A DNA stretch of 64,000 nt from Amblyornis subalaris (lineage: Eukaryota; Chordata; Aves; Passeriformes; Ptilonorhynchidae), in the NCBI GenBank assembly GCA_018881555.1, contig JACAXG010000105.1, positions 1,790,963 to 1,854,962 on the forward strand. Direction: 5' to 3'. The first letter of the stretch is position 1. Each line of letters starts with the position of its first letter. Below are positions 26,874-38,400 of this stretch, one piece after another. The position numbers and the translations under genes are program-made. Below the pieces are notes generated by a model. It did not search any database, had not been told where the DNA came from, and saw only the letters and a program-made list of their open reading frames with translations.

Positions 26874-27029
26874 CTTTTAACGCAGGCTTCTATCATGTCA
26901 GTGGCCATGAGTTTAAGTCTCTGCTCTAAATGGTGGGCAAATTCTGGTTCTGGCCAGTGAAGATCAAAAACAAACATCTGCAGAGCATCCAGTTTCCAGA
27001 AAAGATCTTCTGATGTAGCTGATCCATTG
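26874..27029 (-). CDS. CADPS2: CADPS2 exon ([18 protein letters not shown]...)
   Basis: This 156-bp exon has one base (C) completing Thr, or Asn if the 120-nt exon is skipped, then 51 codons and 2 bases of an Arg codon. It reads [19 protein letters not shown], then [18 protein letters not shown] and [14 protein letters not shown]. The acceptor is CCTATAG and the donor AG followed by GTACAG, phase 2. [12 protein letters not shown] and DLHWPE are strongly conserved MUN motifs. [18 protein letters not shown] is the CADPS2 wording, as I recall it; CADPS has [20 protein letters not shown]. Confidence 0.98.
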
Positions 27030-27485
27030 CTATAGGAAACAAAACAAAACAAAGCCCCCAAGAAAAAGAAGATAAATGCATGGATGTCTATCCCAGTTGC
27101 CACATAATTAAGGTAATAAGATTTCCTTATCACACCATCTTTCTCCTTCATTTCCCTGTATCTTTTAGCACAGTTGCTCTTATTTCAAAATTGTGAAAGT
27201 GGTAGTGNGAAACTTAAAATAATTCCCATTAACGTGAAAAAGGTAAAGTATTTCTTGTTTGCTAGCGGAAAACTATGGCAGGCTGGGGAGGTAGATGGGG
27301 TGCTGGGGAGCATNGAAAATGAAGTAGCTCGAATTTCAGATCAAGATAGGAAAAATATAGGGTACAGGAATAGTAAGGATCTCTTCAATATAGTGAAGAC
27401 TTTGTGCATATGTTTTCCCGCCTTCATAACTCTGGTAGGTAAGTCTACCAAAGAAATGAGGATGCTAGTAGTAATATTGTAAAAT

Positions 27486-27536
27486 AAATACCCAGACAAA
27501 TACCCTGGGTATTTTTCCACACCCTGGGTGGAAAAA
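27486..27536. repeat. Two adjacent inverted repeats
   Basis: AAATACCCAG (27486-27495) pairs perfectly with CTGGGTATTT (27505-27514), leaving a 9-base loop. TTTTTCCAC (27512-27520) pairs perfectly with GTGGAAAAA (27528-27536), leaving a 7-base loop. The second stem begins in the last bases of the first, so they are alternatives at the edge. Function unknown. Confidence 0.6.
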
Positions 27537-28179
27537 AAAGAGAACAGAAACTATTTAAAGAAATTTGTGTACAAACAAAATCAGGGGATTAATATGGCTC
27601 TACGTCATCTCAGACTGTCCATAACGTTTTAAAGTTCTTGCATCCTGAATTGATCGCTAAATTTAAATACAATTGCTTGTGATAAAACACAACAATTTAA
27701 GGCTAAACTTAGCAGTCGCTACAGATACATTTCCACTGTCAATGCAGATTAATTACATTCTCATGATGTGTTGTAGTGCAATGCCTGAGTTACTGTTTAA
27801 GATTAGTGCATACTATGCAGCATTGAATTCCAGGATGTGAGCAACACAAGCAACCAAAACTCAGCCTGACAGTCCCAATTCAGATCCAAATAGTTTAAAT
27901 ACATCACTACTATAATTTTGTTTCTTCTGCCTCATGACAAAAGAACAGAATTAACAAAGCCTTAAGCGACCCCAGCTCTCATGGAAGGAATCAGAGAGCA
28001 ATGATTGTGCTCAGGACAGATCAGGGTCTGATTCAAAACCAAATGAAACAACCAGAAAGGACCTCTAATATGTGACCACCTAATGCACCCCTCAGACAGC
28101 AGCAGCACCACCACTGGGTCATACCAGGTTAGCCGAGGCAGAGGGCAGTGAGGTGAGTTAAAGCACAGCTCATGTTCAG

Positions 28180-28450
28180 GGCCCTGAAGCAGCAGCAGGG
28201 ATGCAGCAGGAGCACCGCCTCGGTCTCACAGCATCCAACACATTCCGGACACACCCACGTGCCCCTTGCTCCGCTGCCTTAACGCTACCGTGGCTCCAGA
28301 GCCAGCGCTGTCTTCTGCAATGTTGCCTCGGTGCCCAGTGGGGTTCCGGGCCAGGAGAAAGGGCAGCCAGGCAGAGTGACAAGCTGGGAGCCGGGGCTCC
28401 TGCCTAAGGGAAAGGCTGCCTCTGAGCGACCAGGTCTGGCTCTGGTTTTA
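28180..28450. other. GC- and CpG-rich islet inside a CADPS2 intron
   Basis: A sharp change of base composition: roughly 270 bases rich in G and C with about a dozen CpGs (for example in ccgcctcgg, cattccgg, cacgtgcccc, aacgctaccg, gagccggggc), against AT-rich flanks. It starts near a CAGCAGCAGGG run. It has open frames of about 68 codons on both strands, but none with recognisable motifs. It may be a small CpG island (alternative or antisense promoter), or a GC-rich insertion. No TATA box or start is evident. Confidence 0.45.
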
Positions 28451-29987
28451 AATGGCACGGGTTTTGATATCTTCCTGATGCATAGTAGGATATTCCAGTC
28501 TCAATACACTTTTTAGTTTCGGCTTTTTTGATATTATGCATATTTTCCACACTTATTTTACACTGTAATTGTTAATTTTATATTTGTATCATGGTCCTGA
28601 AAGAAAACAGCAGAAACAGTAAAAACGCCCACGGGACTGCTAAGGTTACAACTTGCACAGGGATGTTACCTGTTAAGGGACCACTTTTATATATCACTAA
28701 GTTTAATTAAGGAATCGAAAGAAAAGACAACCAAAACTTCTGGAAAATTTNTAATCCTGTTAGATTGTTTTTTAAGTTATATGGCAAGCAAATATAGAAG
28801 ATGTCATTGCATCTGCTGTGTATACTGGCAGTGAGTGAAGCTGTAGATGCTATGTTATATGCCTTATCTGATTCAAAAGTCACTAAATCAATTTCTGAGA
28901 TGACTGGGGTAAAAGAATAAAACAAGTCATATAGGGTGAGAAATGGGACAATCTCAGTATTCCTATAACTGTTGATAAAAACACATATTTTCTAGAAAAC
29001 AAACCATTCTTTCTCAAGAAACAACTAACCGTTTCCATCATCAGATTATACAATTTAACCATTTTTTATTCTTCCATGTGTTTTTCTTTTTCACCTAATG
29101 GAATTCCAAAGGAAATTCTTTAGGACTCAGGAGGACTAATGTATTCATAATAACATAAAAGTATTCTTATGCACATTTACTACTTTGTTTACTACTACTT
29201 TGTAGTAGCCACTTAATTTTGTTTCATTAGACTACCAAACAAAGTTTCAAAATTCTAACAAATGTAATAACAGACACAGGTTCATGGAAGACTAATTCAT
29301 CCTGTGAGAAATACTAATTCATTTGGTCTCTTTCCTTCTCATTTTGAGCTTCCATTCTAAAATTTTTTATTCAGTATTGTCCAATGACACTTGAATTTGA
29401 CTAACATATTAGACTAATAAGATGGGGAAGGAAAACAAAGTGCTACAACAGAAACTGCTTGTTCCTGATTCACACATCCAGAGACAAATGTCTAATTTGT
29501 TTGTTAAATGCTGCAGAAGAAAAGCTAAATTCAGATTTTACCTCCTCCTGGCATAGGAGTAAGTTCTGCACTCAAATCAAGCCTGAATCTATGTCCATAA
29601 TTTCAGAACCATTTTGGTTTTTTGTGAAGGGACAGGACACATTCTTGGCTACTGAAAAGTTTTTATTTGAATGTATATGGCAAAGCTACTTCAGTCTAAT
29701 CAAGGAAATAATATTGCTCTACCACGAAACTGAACTGATACTCTTCCTTTTAAAACTCTGTTTAATAGTTATCTGCAGTTTTAAAATTAAGCACAAACTC
29801 TACTGCTTTGCTGGTCAAAACTTAAGCTTTCAAGGACTATCTAGTTGTCCATTCTTATTAATCATGTCATGGCAGTAAGAGAAGGTTACCACTGATTAAA
29901 AGAGGCAAATATTATGTCCATCCTCTTAAATTCCCATTTTTTCTAATGGGAATTTAACTTTGCATTTGGTCACACTTTGACACAGAG

Positions 29988-30036
29988 AGTGGACCAGGTA
30001 TCTCCAGAGGTCCCTTTTAACCTAAATTATTTTATG
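29988..30036 (+). mobile_element. CR1 LINE tail remnant
   Basis: The run GGACCAGGTATCTCCAGAGG followed by TCCCTTTTAACCTAAATTAT and TTTATG matches the CR1 3' consensus (tggaccagatgatctccagaggtccc...aacctaaatta), with a small deletion. The terminal octamer repeat is degraded. Short and old. Confidence 0.72.
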
Positions 30037-33000
30037 GCTTTATGCCTTGCATCATACTCAACACAGCAAAAAAAGATCCAAGACATAATGTTTCTCCAAG
30101 AACCTGCAGCACATCAAATCTAAGAGTTGCATGCAGCCCCCTAGGCATGCAGACTTTATTCACTTATCCACTGACAGCTGAAAGAGGCAGCTTTGCCCAG
30201 GCTTGCCAGGTACCTAAGCAGTAGCAATTAGTCAAACAGTCCACTAATAAAGTACACTGGTTGCAAGATACACACACAAATGACTCCAGAGTAGATGCAG
30301 AATAAATAATTTCTTGCCTCCATATGAAACTCCATAGGGTGGCTTGTGATATGCAAATATAAATATTAAATATCTAAGAATATTATCAATCAACCATAAG
30401 ATTCAAAAGCAGATGGCTTCAATTCTTCTAAAATTACCAAGGACAGTGATGGTCATTTTACAAATTGCTCCAATTTTTTTATTTTAAGGTTACTACTGAG
30501 ATACTATCTATTAGTGTTTTGTGAGGACCACTTACAAAACATGGCACAAGCTCTACATCCTTTGTGAGCCCCCAGCTTGTGAGCTCCAGCTTTACATTTC
30601 TTTATGCTGCTTCAAGATGTACGTTCAGGGCTCAGAAGGTCAATTGAGAATGTCTTCAACAGAAAAGGATTTTCAAAAATTTCAGGGTCAGTTGCACTCA
30701 GTCCCATCTCTCTACTTTTCATCAGCAGATGATGGGGGAAGGACAGAGCAGAACTTTGGCAAGTATCAGTTTGTGTAAAGTCCCCCAAAGGCATAGGAAC
30801 AGAGTAAACCCATGATTTCTCTTAGTTCAAGAGTGAGGCAACTTAAGGATTAAGCAACCAAAACAAGTTTCTTGAGTCTTCTTTTTACTGCATATTAGTA
30901 TTTTTGGAAGGAAAGAAATTTTCCCCACAATACACATTTGTCTTCCAGAACACTCAATAGGACCTAGCTATATTCAAAACTCCTTATTCCAGAGAAACTA
31001 GATCAGCCAGATCTCACTATTCCATCAGGCTATACTTTTAAATACCCATCCTTAAAAATGCAGACCATGGCCTCCTACAACTCTACTGCAGGTAAGCTCT
31101 ATGACAGGAAAGTATGTGGCACTGCAGACGCAACCCCTCAAAACAGAGACGAAACATGGCCTTCTGACTCATTAAACATTCACAAACACAGAGAGGCCTA
31201 GCAGGAGAGCTCAGACACATTCAGACCAGCTCCCTTTATACCACAATCGGAGCTGACTGCTCCAGCTGGTCTCTCTTGACACTCATCATAGCTGAGCTAT
31301 AGCAGGAAGAATACAGATGACACATTTCCTTTGATGTTGCCTCTTCTGGTTGGAAGATGAGACAGGACTATTTTCCTACAAGCATATATCTTATTCCAGG
31401 TTTCCCCAGCCCTGAATTTTCTTGAAGTTGATGTTCTAGATCGGCACCAGATAGCAACAGACAACCTCAGGTCTGTATCTACAGTATTTCTGGTCAGTGA
31501 AACTATGTCATGTCTGCACTGAAAAGAATAATCTATAAATAAAACCATAAACAATTAAAATCACCCACAAATCTAACACCCACAAATCTTAAAAGCCAGG
31601 TCCAGAAGACACAGAAAAANTATATTTGAAATATGAAGAGCAATTTAAAATAGTACACGTGAATTAATGAATAAATAAGGAAAAACCCTTAATTGCTGCT
31701 GATTGAAATCTTTTACAGGATATTCAAACATTTTTTCTGTTTAAGAGTATCTTCAGCCAAATGGAGGAGTAATTCACAGTGCTCTAGCATGTCTAGCCAA
31801 GGTGTCCTCTGAGTTGTCTTCTCCAGAGACCAATCAAGAAAAACAGACTCCTACTCATAAAAATTTCCCCTTTTATATCTCACATTCCAATGCCCAAAAA
31901 CAACTAAAAAAAAAGTAGTGATCTTTCTAAATGCTGTTATAAGCAGCATATATTTACTGCTCCAAAACATGTGATCAAGAGGAAAAAGGAAACAGTTAAT
32001 TAAAACATATAAACAATCTTTGCTAGTAATGTTCGAGAGAACATTGTTCAAGAGTATTGTAGCAACTTTAAAGCAAAAGTGGGGAAGATCTATTTGCATC
32101 AATAAACACATGAAGAGATGCCTAACTGTGAATATATTTTCACTTCTTTCTCTTCATCAAAAGCTCTTAGGTAGGCACATAACAGCTCTATTGAATATAA
32201 AGGTACTTAAACATGAACTTGAGAGCACAGACACAAATATTAGTAAAGTTTGGAGAATATTAAATCTCTACTACAGATAGAACAGACACAGGACTTCAGC
32301 AAACCCTTAACTATCACACAGTTGGCTCTCAGACTGCTCATTCTTATTCTTTTTGACTGCAGATTCTTCACAGTGTAATTCAAATTCATAACGATTAATT
32401 GGCCAAAATCATCACTTTCAAAGAGAAAGAGGAAAGTCCAGCAGAACTCTGTGAAATAAATAGTCATCTTCTTGCCAAATCATCAGGTTTGTGGCCAGGA
32501 GGAGGGAGCACAGTGAACTGGGAAAGGAAGACCTGGGGGAGTCAGTGGAGAGAAGGAGCCACCTGGGCTCCTGAATTTAGATACCTCTGCTGACTATATG
32601 TATAACTCAGCATGTCCCTCTTGTCCATCTAAGCTGAGGTGTTCATCACATTGAAAGGGAAAACCGTCAGGAAACAATGGGTTTCGCTTAGCAGGTATTG
32701 GAGCATAGGTATTGGGTTACTCCCCCTTGAAGAATTTAACTACTAAGTGTGTTCTCCCTGAAAAAGATGGGATGGGAGAAGAGGGAGAAAATAAAACCCT
32801 CCTCCTTTCTTTCATGTAAGAGTGAAAGTAAACCGCTTCCTCTGCCAGAAGTTGAGCCACTGTTACCAGCAGGAAAAAGGAAACTCCTTAGCCTGGGAGG
32901 AGGAACAAGTGGCTTGCAGTGCTTTTGCTCTGTTTTTTTGACCCTAATACATGACCATTCTGAGAATTTACTTGGCTCTTCAGTAGGATGCAGGTAGGCT

Positions 33001-33899
33001 GATTCTTAAAATACTGTCTGAATACCAGTGTACTACAAAGGTAACTTAATGCTACCTGCAATCAAGACTGTCAATTCATACACATTTTGTAAAATATAAC
33101 CTCAAAGCTCTATGTTTATGGGGAAAGAACATGAAGAGGTGCCTATACCAGAGCCAGCACCATGGCAGACCTCTTCTTGAATGCTGTGTGGGGTGGCTGA
33201 AAGGGGATGATGACCGTACAAATGTCGCACTGCAGTGGAGACACTGCTCATGCCCACTTCTCTTGAAAAGTAGCAGAATGACAGCTACTTCTGGCAAGTG
33301 TTTACAGCATGACAGCCTAACTGTTCACCAAATGCTATGAAAACCTCACTGACTAGTTTAGGATTTTAGGAATACTGTGTCATACATACCAAGAAACTAA
33401 ATACAAGAACATGTGCAAGGGGGATGAGCCCATGGCTGGATTTCACTATACTTGCACGTATTTTGACAATACAGTCTAGGAACANATTGCTGCACCAAAC
33501 CCTTCATCTAGGAAAGATCTACCACTATAATCCTCCAACCAGAATCTGTATAAATTATAAATTCAATATGCAAAATACATCAATTTTCATCTATACAAGT
33601 TATTTTTACTGGATGGGGCTGCTAGAAAACAGACTGCGAGAAGAGCATATCTAAGATTAGCAACTCTTAATATTGAAAGCTATTCTTTAAAAAAAGAGCA
33701 ACCTTTGAAAACATGGGGATAACAGAAAGGAATTTGAGTTGCAGAAGACCAATTAGTTTTTATTCAAAGATGAAATGACTTGCCCATCAGGAGAAACCTA
33801 GCATTACTGTAGTAAACACAAAAAGTACCAAAGCCAGGGATTAAGAGGAACTTTGTCAATTTTTAGTGGAATTAACAGCAGAACAACAATCATAATACT

Positions 33900-34180
33900 C
33901 NCTTTTTACAAGGAGTCACATGGAAAAGACAAGGGATAATGAGTTCAAATTACTTCTGGAGAATTTCTGATTGGAAAGNAGAGGAAATTTTTTCACAAAG
34001 AGGACCATCAGCCATTGGAATAATCTACACCAGAGGAACTGGTGGATTCCCCAACATTAGACATTTTTAAAATTTGTCTGGACAGGGTTCTGGGCCATCC
34101 TAGACCATGCTTTTGCCAGGAAAAGTTGGACAAGATGATCCTTGATGTCCCTTTTAATATGGTATTCTATGATTCTATGA
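33900..34180 (+). mobile_element. CR1 LINE 3' end (truncated)
   Basis: The typical bird CR1 3' region can be followed: ggacaaggg-like start (acaagggataatg), a GGAAATTTTTTCACAAAG block, GGTGGATTCCCC, TCTGGACAGGGTTCTGGGC, GTTGGACAAGATGATCC and the terminal ATTCTATGATTCTATGA at 34164-34180. It is 5'-truncated as CR1 copies usually are, and moderately diverged. It lies antisense to CADPS2 inside an intron. The 5' edge is approximate. Confidence 0.92.
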
Positions 34181-34665
34181 ACTCTTGCAGAAATAGATGT
34201 AATGCTAGTTAGGAGTCTATCATAAAACTTGAAAAGTCAACACTTGGCTTGGAATTATATTATCAACCCATGTGTTTCAAATGTGTGGTTTTTGAAGTCT
34301 TTCACATTCATGCTTTCCTAATACAAGCTTTGCTAAAATAAGGTGCTTCTTGAGCCTTTCTCTAATGTATATCAATGTGTCCTCATACAGAAATCTGACC
34401 TGTGACTATGGTAATATTCCCACAGAGCAGGGTATGTATACTCTATTTTTTTTTTTTTTTAAGAAAAGAGCATTGAAATATTGGGGGAAAATCAGAAAGA
34501 AATACTCTATTTTTCTTTTTTCCAAACAGGCAAAGAAATGGATGTACTTCTGTTCTTGGTACATATTAACATTTTACTATTTTCCTGTAACATAGATATT
34601 TAATCTAATGACAATATTTGCAATCAATGATTTTTAGAACCAATATACAATGAGTTAATCAAACC

Positions 34666-34989
34666 CATGCAAAAATATAATGGGCCACCTCATTTTACAA
34701 AACCACAATCTAAAAGCAATTATCCAAAAGGTTCCCCACTGCTTATTAATTCAGAAGTATCATTAGGTTGTTTAGAGTATCAAACATCATTCCTACTATG
34801 ACAGACCTTTGCCAAGTCGATTTTCTAAGTTATCAGGTTTAAGACTGCTACATTTTAATGCACTAGAAAGCCCAACTCACTAACAGTCCATGCTTGGCTC
34901 ACTCCCAAGAAACAATAATTTCCAACTAAGAGATGATAAACACCATGCAATCCAAATACAGCTGCACAGAACACTAGCAAGGCCATGCA
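34666..34989 (-). promoter_or_regulatory. RBFOX motif cluster downstream of the 120-nt exon
   Basis: On the transcript strand TGCATG occurs at 34984-34989, 34944-34949 and 34666-34671, with a GCATG core at 34889-34893. The first two lie about 40 and 80 nt beyond the exon donor at 35029. This density just after a phase-neutral exon with a weak donor fits a downstream intronic splicing enhancer. The motif positions are seen; the role is inferred. Confidence 0.55.
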
Positions 34990-35029
34990 GAGCTGACATA
35001 CAGTCAGAAAGTTATTGAAGAATACACAC

Positions 35030-35149
35030 GTGGAGTCATACAAAGAAGTCATCCAGGTTGGTGTAGTAAAGCTAGGTATTTGTGGAAGATTAAGAGGCAA
35101 ACTTGGAACTTTTGGAAGAGCTACATTAGGAAGACTGTTGGTGATGCTC
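35030..35149 (-). CDS. CADPS2: CADPS2 exon, Pro/Leu-rich linker, probably alternative (120 nt)
   Basis: 120 bases with phase-2 borders on both sides, so it can be included or skipped without a frameshift. It encodes [17 protein letters not shown], then [18 protein letters not shown] and LYDS: a Pro/Leu-rich stretch that looks like a flexible loop between MUN helices. The acceptor is TTCACAG; the donor is the weaker AC followed by GTGTGT. The [15 protein letters not shown] core is specific to CADPS2 as I remember the paralogues, and the CADPS form I recall passes directly to NNGSGTSED. A cluster of TGCATG motifs lies in the intron just downstream, suggesting RBFOX control. Regulation is inferred; the coding identity is firm. 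Confidence 0.93.
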
Positions 35150-35278
35150 CTGTGAAGAAATAAACAATGTAGGAATACAATAAAAAATAGAATATTTAGA
35201 GGACAACAGGGGAGAACCCCTTGTTACACAGAAAGCTATAGGCAGGTGCTTTGTTCAGATTTTTTAAAAAGCACTTAC
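35150..35278 (-). other. CADPS2: CADPS2 short intron (129 bp)
   Basis: Short intron between two phase-2 borders, with GTAAGT at the 5' end and a T-rich tract ending TTCACAG at the 3' end. Nothing else is seen in it. Confidence 0.9.
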
Positions 35279-35420
35279 TTGACAGGTTGCCATGACTCTT
35301 GCTCAAGACCTCTGTGAATGGACTGGGCAATTGATGATTCCATGAGATCAATGTAGCGGACAACCATGGGAACAAAAATTTCTTGCAAGTGCTTGTGAAA
35401 CTTTCCATTGCACAAAAATG
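35279..35420 (-). CDS. CADPS2: CADPS2 exon ([16 protein letters not shown]...)
   Basis: This 142-bp exon has 2 bases completing Thr, then 46 codons from [15 protein letters not shown] through [15 protein letters not shown] to ESWQPV, and 2 bases (AA) of the next codon. The acceptor is TTTAAAG and the donor AA followed by GTAAGT, phase 2. [10 protein letters not shown] and [10 protein letters not shown] are near-invariant family motifs in the MUN domain. The split Lys/Asn codon works both with the 120-bp exon 129 bases downstream (AA|G, Lys) and, if that exon is skipped, with the exon at 26874-27029 (AA|C, Asn). Skipping would therefore read [12 protein letters not shown]. Confidence 0.97.
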
Positions 35421-38400
35421 CTTTAAAAACAAACAAAGGACAAATAAAAATGTCAGACCTTTTGTTACAGGAAAAAGTATATCTTAAAATGTTTTAGTAC
35501 AAAAAAGCATTACAAGAATAAGATCCAGGTTGTGTAGAAAATTCAGTTCAGAAAAGATAAATTAAATGAAGATAAGGACAGCACAGTACATTTCAAACTG
35601 TCAGTGTAATGAAAACTAGGTACATACTGAAGTTCTTTACTGAATCAAAACATTTTTGCATCTTCTTAAAATTAATCATATGCTTTGCTGAATCTAAGCA
35701 TTAGCAATTTTTTTCATTACTTCTACACCAAGACAGGACAACACCAAACAACAAAAAAATAATAGTATTTGAATGTCATTCATAAGCAGTAGAATATTAT
35801 CTACTTCACAGATGAGACTTACGACATGAAAAACTGTATACACATGCAAACTGAACTTGCTTAAAACCTGAAAATTAGTTTGCCACCACCACTGCTTGTC
35901 TCTGTATTCCCTGAAGTGTTCTCTCAGCAAATGCTAAGTCTGAGCACATGAATGTCCTGTCCCACCAAGGGAATATATGTTTCATGTTTTGAATGTGTCT
36001 GTGTTCACCCATTAATCTAGCACTGTTATTATGACCTGTAAGAATATTCCCATGTGCATATGGAAATCATACAGGTTCAGCCACAGAGAATTTTCATGAC
36101 GTTGGCAAACCTCGTTTTTTCTCACCCATATTCTGTTGTTTTAAATTCTTCTGTGGGTTTCTCCTCCAACTTATTCCTGTATCCAGGCTTCTTGTACAAC
36201 TGGATGGGTACCAAAACCACATTTTGAGGAGGCTTCCTGCTCTTCCTAAGAAGAAAAGCCTAGATCACAGGGCTCTAAACCCTGGACACCATCTCATAAA
36301 ATTACAATCCCTCTTGTACCGCTACTAATGCCCACTCCATGTATAACATGTCAAAATAATTTCTATAACTTCCAGAAACTCCTTTGCCTTCCATTCCTGA
36401 ATGATGTCCATCCAAAACTGAACCTGGGAGGGATGGAGACGATGGTGAAAATATGCCATCAAGTTTCAGTTCCCTATTGCTACTTGTATTGCAAGGAAGT
36501 GCCCTTGTTGCTGAATGTCTGGACACTGTGGTATTTATTTTTCTTGAATACAATCATCCGAAAGAAAAAACTATTTTCTTGAAAACACCCTTGTAGAATA
36601 ATAGGATATTTTGCATCAACCACTTTTACCTAAGGAAACAATATTATGTGATCAGCTCTCTCTGGTTTGTATAACTGCCTCTCCTGCTAAGAACTTTGAA
36701 ACTTTCAGGTAATTTCAACCACATTAGACACAGGGGTGGAGATATTAGATACATGAAGTTTCATAAAAACAGGCAGCTAGGTAGCAGGCAGAGATTATTA
36801 GGGGTTTCCACTGAGAAAAAGGCAGCGGCATAGGATCATGTCTTTATTAAACACTTGAGAATCCACCCTTGAGAGCACCTATGAGTCCATTACAAACACG
36901 ATCCATTATTTACACTGCTCCTTGAAATACTTGTTAACTAGTTAGTTCTGGCTTATTATTGATATATCAGGAATTCAAAACAGTGGTATTTTTCTCTATT
37001 TATAATTGTATCATATCTTAAAACTACAGCACATTGTACAGCAAGAAGAATGACTGAGGAGGAGCAAAAAGGTTTCACAGCAAACAGCTGATGAACATTG
37101 CCTTTAAGAAACAAAAGGTTGCTGGTATCCATTTGCATATTAGGCTGACTTTTCAAGGCAACTTTGAGCTGAAAAATAACAACAAGAATACGACTGTGCC
37201 AATTAAATCAATCTTTCTGCTTTACAGTGAACCAGCGCAGGACTGTAACTAATCAGGCAATCACAGTTACTTGAAGAGACAAGATTGTAGTTTAGTGTTT
37301 TCTGAGCACACCAGAGAAATGCTCTGCAACAAGCCCTGCTCTGGGAGTTACAGTAATGAAGCCTCATGGGCAGGAGGGTGACTCTTGTTATTTCAAAGTC
37401 AGCATGCAATTTTAAGAAGTCACAAGCAATAAAGGTGTTCAACTTAAAAACCTGAATCATTTTCCTAAGGTCATGACACCAGTCTTTACAGGAAGTGAAA
37501 CTTTCCAAAATTATGCCAAGACTTATTGTCACTTCACCTCCACAGAAATCCATCTCTGTGTGGGTACACTCACAACAGAACTGTCTCAGATCAACAAGTC
37601 CATGAACATCCTGTTTTCCCGGGGTTCAGGACATGGCAGCTCTGATTTACCCATCTGGAGATCTCCATCAAGGATTAATGCAGGGCAGGGAGAGAACTCA
37701 GAGCACAGGGGTAAATGATACAGCTGAGTATCATCATCAGACTCATGGCACTCTACCCTACGACTAGAATTGATCTTGCCAAAAGGTACTACCTGTGCAT
37801 CAAAGCAGGCAACGGGAAACAAGAGATCCTTGAGGAAATGCCACACTTCAAATCCCTCAACTACCACTTGTCTTCAAAGCTATGTAGCTTAATTCTACGT
37901 TGTCTTGTCAATATAGAAGCCCCACACCCTCTTCATCTGAGCCATCCCATAATCACACAAGCAACAATTAAATGAAAGCCTACGCTGGGGCAAGATAATG
38001 CATAGGCAATATTAAAGGAAAACACATTACAGAAACAGAAACAGATGCCCAAAGTAGATATTCTTGAAATATTGAAGTTGAAGAAGAAAATTCTTAAATT
38101 TTTCCATATTAGGAAATATATTAGCTAAAATATATTAAAATATGACAAGAAAATATCAGAGATGAAAAGTAAAGTCTAGTTATCCAGCACTGGAATGAGG
38201 TTTCATCTCTAACAGTAGGAAAAGAATCTACTATGCCTGTGTACAACAGAAGGTGTGGGGCTTCTTTTGCTTTTACTTATACAGGCATGTTTTAGAGTTA
38301 TCCCAGAGTCAGCATGTTATGCTGTCCTCAAGGGCTTCTGCAGAATCAAAGGAAAGGAATGACACAGGTTAACATGAGTCTCTTTTCCCCTGACAAAATT

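Larger units (their letters stand above)
27030..35029 (-). other. CADPS2: CADPS2 intron (about 8.0 kb)
   Basis: Phase-2 borders. It carries the RBFOX-type cluster near its 5' end, a plus-strand CR1 3' end (33900-34180), a shorter CR1 tail remnant (29988-30036), a GC/CpG-rich islet (28180-28450) and two adjacent hairpins (27486-27536). No coding sequence is recognised. Confidence 0.8.

Noticed and set aside
29459..29878. 139-codon plus-strand open frame.
   Set aside because: No family resemblance, and it runs through plain intron sequence next to a CR1 remnant.
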